From Stenogyne calaminthoides (taxonomy: Eukaryota > Streptophyta > Magnoliopsida > Lamiales > Lamiaceae), in assembly GCA_037126765.1 (NCBI GenBank), contig JBBCBC010000007.1, forward strand, positions 41,891,394 through 41,955,393: a stretch of 64,000 nucleotides of DNA, written 5' to 3'. Numbering within the stretch: the stretch's first letter is position 1; every line of letters begins with the position of its first letter. Below the pieces are notes generated by a model that ran no database searches, was not told where the DNA came from, and saw only the letters and a list, made by a program, of their open reading frames with translations. The position numbers and the translations under genes were made by a program. Positions 19,880-29,050 of this stretch are shown here, piece by piece.

Positions 19880-22800
19880 TCCAACGAAAGATCCTTGTCC
19901 CCAAGGATGGAATGTAGGAAAATTTCGCAGAATAAAGGCGGTATCTTCCCAAGAATCGATTTTCCAATCTTCGGTAACCCAATAGACACGAACCTGATCT
20001 TTCTCCTTTCCGTTTTCCAGGTGTCGAAGTCGCTCTGCGACATAGTAAGGTTGGATCGCGAAAAGGCCGTTGCTATCAACATCTGAAAGACTCTGTGAAG
20101 GTACATACTTAACCCCTATGTGTTTCTTGAGTAACGAAACATGGAAGACGGGGTGAATCTTTGACCCAATTGGCAGATCTAATTTGTAAGCCACACTCCC
20201 TACCCTCTGCCCGCAGGATTGTATAGGGGCAAGTATTTTGATGATAATTTCAAATTCTTTTCGGTTATTGAATGGAATTCCTTGAAAAGGGTTGAAGTTT
20301 GAGAAAAACTTGGTCACCTACCTCAAAAACCCTCTCTTGTCTATGCTTGTCAGATTGTACCTTCATGCGATTCTGTGCTTTGACTAGATTAGCCTTGACT
20401 TGTCAGTATGATGTGTTTCATTCGTGAGCAAGCGGATCAGAACCTCCTCATTTGTTGAATCCAAATATGGCCCATAAGTGAATCCTATAGGAGTATATCC
20501 GTAGAGAGCCTCAAAGGGTGTCATCCTCAGGCTTGAATGATAATTTGTGTTGTACCAGTATTCTGCCATGGGTAGCCACTTCAACCACTGCTTAGGGTTG
20601 TCACTTACTAAACACCTCAAGTACTATTCCAAACATTGATTCACCCTTTCGGTCATCCCATCGATTGGGGTGATAAGATGAGCTTAGGTGCAATTGAGTT
20701 CCCACAAACTTAAATAGTTCCTTCCAAAAACAGCTAGTAAATATTTTGTCCCTATCACTCACTATACTAGCTGGTAACCCATGCAGTTTATAGATAACAT
20801 CCAAAAATACCTTAGCTAAAGATGTAGCAGTATATGGATGTGATAGGGCTATGAAATGTGAGTATTTAGTGAATCTGTCCACTATTACCCATATCACATT
20901 CTTTCCCCAAGAATTAGGAAGCCCCTCTTTGAAATCCATAGAGATATGTGACCATGCTTGGTCTGGTATGGGTAAGGGTTGTAGGAGGCCAGGGTATAAA
21001 CCTGAGCTGGATTTATTTCTGGCACATACTTCACACTTCTTGACCCACATCAACACATCATTTTTCATATTAGGCCAAAAAAACATCCTCTTAAGCCTCT
21101 GATAAGTTCATGTAACCCCAAAATGCCCTCCATAGGTGGTGGAGTGCATTTCAGAAAGGATTAAATCTCTTAATCCACTACTGCTACCCACAACCAGCCT
21201 CTTCTTATATCTCAGAATGCCATTAGTGACATGAATTAAGGGATAAGTATAAGGATCAGTACCCTTGGCTTTGATGATTTCCTGAACGTAACCATCATCA
21301 GTGTAACTTAGCAGGACCTGGTCCAACCAAGTTGGGACCATTGTAGAAATAGCAGAACAATTGTTCTCCTTCCCCGATATAGTGCATCACCGTTTTGACC
21401 GTTTTCTCCCCCTTTTTATACAGAATCTCATAGTCAAGACCCAACAACTTAGTAATCCATCTTTGTTGTAGTGGAGTTACCACCTTCTGGTCCAGAAGGT
21501 GTTTCAAAGATTGTTGGTCAGTCTTTATAGTGAATTTCTGTCCCTGCAAATAGTGTTTCCACTTCTCAATGGCCATTAAGATTTGCCAAAAACTCCTCTC
21601 ATAGACAGAGTTGGTTCCTGGACACAAGGACTTACTCATGTAAGCAATGGGCTTACCTTCTTGATAAAAATGCCCCCAATTCCCTTCCCACTAGCATCGG
21701 TTTCCAACACAAACCTCTTTGTGAAATCGAGCAATTCTAGCACCGAACACTCACCATGGCTTCCTTCAACTTCAAAAAGCTAGTGCCGCCTCGGGTTCCA
21801 TTTGAAATTGTCCTTCTTGAGTAAGGAAGTGAGTGGTTTGCTGATGAAACCATATCCCTTCACAAATTTCCTGTAATACCCTGTTAATCCCAAAAAACCT
21901 CTCAGTTGTTTAATGGTTTGTGGTTTTGGCCATTGAACCATACACTCAATCTTTCCTGGATCAGTGGCAACTCCATCTTTAGAAATTATGTGGCCTAAAT
22001 ACTCCACACTAGTCTGGCCAAAACTACATTTGCTCCTCTTAACAAACAACTTATTGGCCCTCGGAAGTTGTAAAACTGCTTCCAAGTGATCTAAATGTTG
22101 TGTTTCCTCATTGCTGTAAATGAGGATATCATCAAAAAAGACCAACACAAATTTCCTCAAGTGGTCCCCAACACCGATTCATCAATGATTGAAATGTAGC
22201 AGTGCATTGCACAACCCAAATGGCATCACTAGGAATTCATAATGACCATTATGGGTTCTTCATTAGGATTTGAAAGTACCTTGACCTCAAATCTGTCTTT
22301 GAAAAGATCTTAGCACCCTTGAGCTCATCTAATAATTCATCAATGATAGGAATAGGGTAGTTGTGCTTGATTGTGAGTTCATTAAGGTACCTGTAATCCA
22401 CACATAGCCTCCAAAAGCATCTTTTTTTTTTCTTCACCAAAATCACGAGGTGAAGCAAAAGGGCTCTTCTTGTGTTGAATTACTCTCCGTAGTCGACAAA
22501 TCCTTTACAATCTTCTCAATCTCCTCCTTATGGTCATGAGAAGTTCTATATGGATCTTCTTTGTTTAGGGATGCTCCCCGGTTTGAGTATAATCTGTGTT
22601 CCACCCCTCCCGCGGTGGTAATTCTACTGGTTCCTCAAATATATCTTTATAAGCTAGTAGTAGCTTATGTAACTCAGGATTATCTTCAATGTGGGTAGGA
22701 GGTGATGATGTAATTAAATACATCTCATTGACTTCCTTAAGGGCCTCTGTGTGGATCATTTGATATAATCCCACATCAGAAATCAACTTACACTCAGCTG

Positions 22801-24420
22801 TTGAAGTAAGTGCTTGTAGTTTCACCCTCTTCCCAAGTAGGTTGACTGTGAAGGTCATCTTTTCATAGTCAAGCTCAATTGGTGTGCAAAATTTTAACCA
22901 ATCCCCTCCTAGGATCAGATCACAACCCTCATTCTCCAACAGCCTCAGTGGGTAGGTGAACTGATGTCCCTGCATGTTCCAAGTGAAAGGATTCACTTGT
23001 TGTGAGTCGACCAACCTTTGCCCATTAAAGAACCTTCACCAAAGGGGGCTTAGCATCACTCAAAGGGCATTTGAGCCTTTTAGCAGTAGCCTTTTGTATA
23101 AAACTCAGGGTGGTGCTTCCTGAGTCTATGAGAATGTGGAGTTTGTGGTGTTTAAACTCTCCAAAAAGCCTCATGGTAGTAACTCCATCTTCACCACTTA
23201 GAGCATTTAGTGTCATCTGGATCTCTTCCATGATGTCAGCCCCATAAACAGCCTGTTCCTCCCCTTCATTGGTAGGAGAAGAGAAGGTTTGAGTATCTTC
23301 CTCTTCTTCTGCCAAAATCATGTATGAAATTCTCTGTTTGCATTTGTGCCCATGCACAAAAGGTTCATCACAGTTATAACATAGTCCCTTCTCCCTCCTA
23401 GCTGCCATCTATGTAGGAGATAAGACTTTAAAAGGTGGTTTCCTTTCTTTGGAAGGGCCCTAGTAACATCACCCTTTCTTCCAATTGCATAAAATTAGAG
23501 TTAGAGTTAGGGTTAGGGTTAGGGTTAGGATTAGAAACCCCGAATAGGGCTTAAGTTTTTTAGTTAGTCTTGAAAGAAGAGCTTTGATCTTGCTTCCTGC
23601 CCAATTTAATAGCATGTTGAAGTGTGGTAGGTTCAAACATGGCTATTGTAGTTTGTAGCTCCTCATTAAGTCCTCCAATGAAACTTGCCACAAAGTAGGT
23701 TTCTGAGAATACATCTCCAAAGGACTACCAAAGATACAAGCTTTTCACTCCTCATACTTATCAACATAATCTTCATAGCTACCAGATTGTTTGAGTTTGT
23801 TAAACTCATAAATCATTTGTAAGTCCTTAATCTCCTCAAATCTAGTTGAGAGAATAACCAAAAATTGTGTCCAAGTTAATTCCACATTTCTTTGATTGAA
23901 ATTCAACCCATAGTCTTTGCTTTACCCTCAAAATGGATAGTAGCCAAAGTGATTTTTGTTGATCACCATATTGGGCATAAGTTTAAAATACCCATTGATC
24001 TCAAGACCCATAACTTAGGTTTAGAGCCATCAAACCTAGGGAATTCAATCTTAGGCACTGGGTTGTGAAATTGAGTACCATCAGTTAACCTCCTTGGAGA
24101 TTCCTGATACTGGAAGGATGATCCCCCACTAGCAGTTCCATAGTTAGGCCCTCCACCACCAGATCCAAAGTTAGGACTCCCCAAAATAGAGGGCCCTACA
24201 TTGTGCCCCTTGCCTTTTTCCATATTCAACAACAGAATCGCATAGCTGCCAAAGTGTTAGTCATAAGCTCAAATTTCTCTTCCATCTTGGTTGTTAAACC
24301 ATGCATATTGTCTGTTAGCTTCCCTTCTACTGCTTCCAGCTTCATGGCTTCCGTTTGGATTAATAATTTCAGCTTCCTGTGTGATTCTTGCAGATCCTTG
24401 GAGCGTGTTCCCTCGGCCAT
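19880..24420 (-). pseudogene. Gypsy gag-pol with multiple frameshifts
   Basis: Gag starts at 24420 (MAEGTRSKDLQESHRK) and runs through a proline/asparagine repeat to a zinc knuckle near 23340-23390 (CYNCDEPFVHGHKC). The protease active site is LIDSGST near 23110. Reverse transcriptase shows LCVDYRYLN and FFDDILIYS (YxDD variant) between about 22430 and 21860. RNase H follows (KTDQQSLKHLL). Integrase lies at about 21340-20400 (VIVDRFTKYSHF, VSDRDKIFTS). The C-terminus at about 20030-19900 has VRVYWVTEDWKIDSWED, a chromodomain-like module thought to guide insertion into heterochromatin. Frames change about every 0.3-0.5 kb, so no full polyprotein can be made, despite the young LTRs. Confidence 0.9.
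23495..23536 (+). repeat. TTAGGG-like hexamer run inside Gypsy gag
   Basis: Seven hexamers of the TTAGRG/TTAGGR type in a row. On the coding (minus) strand the run reads as alternating Asn-Pro/Asn-Ser codons. It is most simply a coding microsatellite; plant telomeres usually have TTTAGGG. Confidence 0.8.
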
Positions 24421-24448
24421 GATCAAAACTTGGCTCTGGAATACCAAA

Positions 24449-25130
24449 TGTTACGTTTTTTATATTTTCTGGAAGATCGTAATATGTTTTTGGGATTTTA
24501 TGGAATAATATTGCAGGAAATGTAAATTGCTTGAAGAACAAGGTATGAAGATTTGAAGATATGAAGAATTAGGGAGAGAGAGAGAATTAGATAGGGAGAG
24601 GTAGTTAGAAGAGAGAGAATGATGTCAATTTTCTGATATTCTCATTCATCGGCCAGTGCCGTATTTGTAACTTACATTGGGGTCCACACAACAGTGGATA
24701 TTCTTTAGGTAATTAAAACAGAATCTAAAATATATAAAGGATATTCTAGATTATTCTAAATGTTTGGGCCCATTTACGTGAAGCCCAAACCTACATTCAT
24801 TCAGATAAGCCATTCAGATAAATTGGCTCAGGTGGATCCTGAGCCTCAGTATTCTCGCTCAGATAAATTGGCTCAGGTGGATCCTGAGCCTCAGTTTGCC
24901 CGTTCAGATAATTTGGCTCAGGTGGATCCTGAGCCTCAGCTTGCTCGTTCAGATAATTTGGCTCAGGTGGATCCTGAGCCTCAGTTTCTTCGTTCAGCGT
25001 CTTTGGCTCAGGTGAATCCTGAGCCTCAGATTCTTCACTCAGGTTTCCTACTGACATTAGAAACCCTGATTTTAACTTTCTTTTCGTACCCATCTCTTTA
25101 CTTTTCAAATTTCTCTCTGGTCTCGCAACA
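24449..25130 (-). repeat. Gypsy 5' LTR
   Basis: 682 bp with five full 45-bp repeats at 24822-25046. It is the 5' LTR because the primer-site motif lies just inside it, at about 24433-24448. Confidence 0.93.
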
Positions 25131-27141
25131 CATGCAAAACCGAAGAAGGTATCCTGTCGATCACAAAAACAGCTGTTGCAAACGCATCAAACCAGAGAGA
25201 GGCGGGGGCATGTGCATGAAATAACATAGATAAACCCATTTCAGAGATATGGCGATGCTTACGTTATGCCCTACCATTTTGTTGTGGTGTGTATGGACAG
25301 GAAAGACGATGATGAATGCCATTCAAGTGCATAAAATCACGAACTCGAGAATTCACAAATTCAGTTCCACCATCACTTTGAAAAATCTTGATTTTCCGAG
25401 AAAACTGTGTGCATACGAATGTGTGAAATCAAACTAATATGTCATAAAACTCAGATTTTGCACGTAATGGGTAAATCCACGAAAACCTAGAAAAATCATC
25501 CACAAAAGCAACGTAATATCGAAATCCATCAGATGTAGTAACAGGTGCAGGGCCCCATAAGTCACAGTGTATTAAATCAAGCACATAATCAATACGTTTT
25601 TCATTCAACTGAAAAGATTGTTTCTTACTCTTTGCCAACTGACAGGAAGAGCAAACACTAGGACTCGGTAAAACAGACGTAATAGATAACTGACCAAGTT
25701 TATTCAACAAAGAAATAACTGCAAACGGGACATGCCCCAAATGTAAATGCCATAAAGTAAAACTAGCTTTCAATTCCTTGCTTCTAACTGCTGCCACCAA
25801 AGCTGGAACACCCTTATCAAGCAGATACAAGCCTTTATCACATCTTCCCTGGGCCAGAATCTGTTTTGTCACCCGGTTCTGAATAGCAAAGAATTTATCA
25901 GAAAATATAACATCAACAGGCAAGTCCGAAGTCAGTTTACTAATAGATAACAAGTTTTTGGTAATATGAGGCACCACCAGCACATCCAATAATTGAACAT
26001 CTGCAGACAATTTACTAGTACTAATATGTGAAATATTTAGAGCATTCCCATTACCGACAATAATAGAACCGTTACCAGAGTAAGGCTCGAAAGAGTCCAG
26101 TGCAGAAGTCTGATTGGTCATATGAGCAGAAGCACCCGAGTCAAGATACCAGTCAGGCGTAGGGTCTGAAACGTTGCACGAAGATGTAAAGGCCTGAGCT
26201 AGATTCGCCGAAGACATAGCCTGACGAGCACTAAGAAACTGAGGACACTTGTCTGCATAGTGTTCCCCTTTACAGATTTGACAACGAGGGACATATGTTC
26301 TACGACCCCCATTGTTCGAACCACCCTAATTGCTTGAGTGTGAGCCACCCGAAAACCCTCGGCCACCCGAGGAGTTGCCCCTGCCAAAATTCCCATGACC
26401 AGATTGACCAGAAGGAGGAGCGCCACCATTGAAATTGCCTCGGCCATGAGAAGGGCCTCGATTCTGCTGCTGCCCGCGATCAGCCGTAAAAGCGGCTTGA
26501 GAGGACGAACCCTCCATGGCCCGAAGCATAAGATCATATTGCTTTGCTTGGTTAAATAAGTCCCGAAATGCAGGAATCGGGGAGAAAGCCATGCGAGTAT
26601 CTGCAAAGCTTGCGAACTGGACGCCTAACCCGCGCAAAAACCAGTGACTCTTGTCGGATTCATCAACGGGACGGCCAATTGCATTCAATTGATCACACAG
26701 GAGTTTGAACTTCTTGCCATATTCATCAACGGTGGAGTCGCCACGAAGAAGATAGAGTAGCTCTTCGTGGAGTTGGTGTTGTCGGGAAACCGAAGAAAAA
26801 ACGCTTTCAAGGGTTACCCATGCGTCCCTGGATGTGGTTGAATTTATAACTTCAGAGGCAGCATATTCAGAAAGAGAAGTGTATACCACACTTAATAGCT
26901 TTTTGTCTTTCATCTTCCACGAGGTGTACGCCGGATTAGCCGCGGGAATACCGGCATCCGACGCAATGGTAGGCGGTGGTGCGACAACGGAGCCATCCAA
27001 GAATCCCATGAGATCGAAACACTCAGCCATGAGTTCGATTTGGCGCCTCCATGGAAGATAGTCTGTGGAATTCAATTTGATCGCAACAACCATGTTAATC
27101 ATGGTTGTGACTTGTATGGGATCGGTGGGCTGGACGGCCAT
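25131..27141 (-). pseudogene. Copia gag, zinc knuckle, protease and integrase core
   Basis: Gag starts at 27141 (MAVQPTDPIQ) with the UBN2-type motif KLNSTDYLPWRRQIELM. It is followed by a Gly/Asn-rich stretch, one in-frame TAG near 26324, then the CCHC knuckle CQICKGEHYADKC. Protease is WYLDSGASAHMTNQ near 26150. The GAG-pre-integrase motif is LWHLHLGHVPF and the integrase core begins LIHCDLWGPAPVTT, FVDDFSRFSWIY. Beyond a stop near 25429 the remaining integrase (DGGTEF, TPQQNG) is still readable up to the Gypsy insertion. Confidence 0.9.
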
Positions 27142-27361
27142 GACAGATGGATTGGGGTTTGGGAGAATATATGCGGGGAGGGAAAAATTAGGGAAATGAA
27201 TCAAACACACAGCAGAAGGAAGACGTGCGCTGGATCGCTAGAGGGGACAAGTCTAGCGGAAGATGGGTGCGCTGGAGGAGACCAGTCCGGCGACAATTGA
27301 CGGAGAAGAAGAAGTGGTGAGCGGAAGAAAATTAGGGTTTAGGATCTTTGGCGTGATACCA

Positions 27362-27539
27362 TGTGAGGAGATTTAGAAAATCACCGTTGAATTTGGTGAT
27401 TGGAAAACTGATATTAATAATACAGAATTACAGAGATACAACAGAAAGCCCACAATTAATGGGAGATATATACGGAAAATACATCAAGAGATATTTACTA
27501 AAAATACACTAGTCAACTAATTAATCATTAGTCCTATTA
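27362..27539 (-). repeat. Copia 5' LTR
   Basis: 178 bp, near-identical to 16832-17009. On the minus strand it is preceded by the ZIP codons of FIAM and followed by TGGTATCACG. Confidence 0.88.
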
Positions 27540-27917
27540 CATGGCAATGAAGTCGGTGAACGGAAATCCCCCCCACGGGCTCTCGTTAAGGCACGGAGAT
27601 GTCAAGCTCTCGAAAGCATCCGGTAGAATGTGAATAAACCCGGTCGACAGAATAACTCCTGCCGCAAATGCTTTCACGATGAAAAAAAAGTTACTCTCGG
27701 GGCTCAGTGCCGGAAACTTCTTTCCTGCCATAGGAAGGCAGACACCGAGCGCGCCTGCCACAAAGATGGCGGCCATAGCTGCCATCTTGTACTTGAGTGC
27801 CAGGGTTTTGTCCCGGTCTTCATCTTCGGGGTTGCAAGTGCATTCCCCGAAGACATTTGGAAGAAGAAACATTATGATCAAGAATATATTTCTCATCATA
27901 ACAAAATATTTATCCAT
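27540..27917 (-). pseudogene. ZIP exon 1, 5' part (signal-like segment, TM1-TM3 start)
   Basis: It starts at ATG 27917-27915 (MDKYFVMMRN); the Met-Met at residues 7-8 is an alternative start. A hydrophobic segment (IFLIIMFLLPNVFG) precedes ECTCNPED, then TM1 (MAAIFVAGALGVCLPMAGKK), TM2 (VKAFAAGVILSTGFIHILPD) and FPFTDFIAM, where the Copia LTR interrupts. No stop or shift within it. Confidence 0.92.
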
Positions 27918-28256
27918 CTTTGATTTTGATCATAGAATTTGGAAAAAAATGGGCGCCTTTTATTTGATAAACCCAATCAAAAAAGTCAATGAGCTATGTA
28001 AAATAAATTATTTCCCAAACAAGATGTACCATCTATTTATTAAAGAATGTGTGAACATAATTACAACATAGATCCTATTTGCTAATTAAACATTTGTTTT
28101 TTCTTTTTCTTTTTTTTTTTTTTACAAAGTACGTACACACATGAGAAGAATACCCCCCGCTAAATTAATTCTCTGATGGACTCTATAGAAGAGGTGTAGA
28201 GTTTAATTATTTGCGATTTTCGATCATAGAGTATATGTATTCTATAAAACAAAATA
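27918..28256. other. Upstream flank of the ZIP gene
   Basis: AT-rich, with long T runs near 28100. It would hold the ZIP promoter; no specific box is called. Confidence 0.4.
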
Positions 28257-28568
28257 GAGTTAAATTCATTTTTATCCCACAGGACACGGTATCTCACTAT
28301 TTTGATCCCAACATCCACCACTTTGGTACCAAAATAATTTTTCATGTAGTTTTGATTCCACCGTTACGTTTTTTGTTAAAGTCAGCTGCAATTTTGGTCT
28401 CATAGGACAAGATTTGGGACCAATTAAAAGTGCAGTCGAACTTAACAGATTTCATAACGGAAATGAACAAAATTGAATTAAAAAATTATTACGAGACCAA
28501 AAGTGGTGAGTATTGGGACCAAAATCGTGAGGTGTTGTGTCCTGTGGGACCAAAAATGAATTTAACTC
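28257..28568. mobile_element. MITE-like element, 312 bp
   Basis: The ends GAGTTAAATTCATTTTTATC and (minus) GAGTTAAATTCATTTTTGGT are inverted repeats that continue through CCCACAGGACAC. No exact TSD was found. Confidence 0.75.
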
Positions 28569-29050
28569 ACCAAAATACCTATCCAACACCTGTTCAATTT
28601 ATTCATTAATACTATTTTGAGTCTTCTAAGCAATGACTCGAATTGAGAAACAAATAAAATTTTGAGTTTGATGGAATAAGAATGTCGACATTTTGTAGGG
28701 TTTTTTAATGAACGATATATACGTGCAAATCTGAAGGTGATTATTATATTCTATTTGGTTAATTTAACATTTGTTTATAAGTCAACGCAAATGTCATGGG
28801 CTAGGTCTTCCCTTAATTAAGAACTTAGAAGGTGACCCCAACTAAACGCAAGAGGCATAATCAAAGTGTCACGGATTCATGGTAATATAAATTATTATGT
28901 ACAGTTAATATCAATTTGCAATTTGTATTATGATTCTAGGCCTTGTAAATTTACAATATGTATAATTTTTTGATCCGGTTATTACCTATATAACATAAAA
29001 TTATTCGATTACTATAAAGGGAGTCAAACCCAAATTAAGTAAGTTTAACT
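28569..29050. other. Intergenic sequence, nothing recognised
   Basis: AT-rich. The left end of the next Copia LTR may lie in its last part. Confidence 0.4.

Larger units (their letters stand above)
19198..25130 (-). mobile_element. Ty3/Gypsy retrotransposon nested in the Copia integrase gene
   Basis: 5.9 kb with LTRs at 19198-19871 (674 bp) and 24449-25130 (682 bp), TG...CA ends (TGTTACG...GCAACA), and a perfect 5-bp TSD CATGC (19193-19197, 25131-25135). The LTRs differ by about five substitutions and one 8-bp deletion by eye, so insertion was recent. A TTGGTATTCCAGAGCC primer-site motif follows the 5' LTR and a GGAGGGAGTAT polypurine tract precedes the 3' LTR (minus strand). The order gag, protease, RT, RNase H, integrase, chromodomain-like tail marks a chromovirus-type Gypsy. 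Confidence 0.95.
16832..27539 (-). mobile_element. Copia LTR retrotransposon, carrying a nested Gypsy element
   Basis: Two 178-bp LTRs (16832-17009 and 27362-27539) differ at only two positions. A primer-site motif TGGTATCACG follows the right-hand 5' LTR on the minus strand, and a GGGGGG polypurine tract precedes the left-hand 3' LTR. The TSD is CATGG/CATAG on plus (27540-27544, 16827-16831; one mismatch). Domain order on minus: gag, CCHC knuckle, protease, integrase, reverse transcriptase, RNase H, the Copia order. Without the nested Gypsy and one TSD copy it is about 4.8 kb. It has an in-frame stop in gag and further breaks, so it is non-autonomous now. Confidence 0.93.
14339..27917 (-). 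pseudogene. ZIP-family metal transporter gene, disrupted by nested retrotransposons
   Basis: A three-exon plant ZIP (ZRT/IRT-like) gene; such proteins import zinc, iron or similar divalent metals across the plasma membrane or organelle membranes. Coding parts in order: 27917-27540, then, after a 10.7-kb insertion, 16831-16611 (together exon 1), 15017-14868 (exon 2) and 14643-14339 (exon 3), about 349 residues in all. Visible features: an N-terminal hydrophobic signal-like segment, TM1-TM3, a variable cytosolic loop with a His-rich metal-binding stretch (HATHGHAHG), the signature HSMIIGIALGAS in TM4, HQLFEGIGLGG in TM5, and the C-terminus LLLGAGCMSILAKWA. The Copia insertion falls between FIAM and VSTIG. 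Exon 3 has two +1 insertions in homopolymers. Splice sites are intact. Metal specificity cannot be told. Confidence 0.92.

Noticed and set aside
23495..23536. Interstitial telomere repeat
   Set aside because: Short, inside gag, and TTAGGG rather than the usual plant TTTAGGG; a coding microsatellite is simpler.
19509..24508. Plus-strand open frames across the Gypsy element
   Set aside because: They are antisense shadows of gag-pol or LTR sequence.
24760..25224. A 154-codon plus-strand open frame over the Gypsy 5' LTR repeats
   Set aside because: It is kept open by the 45-bp period; it is antisense to the element and no start or promoter supports it. The openness is reported as a finding instead.
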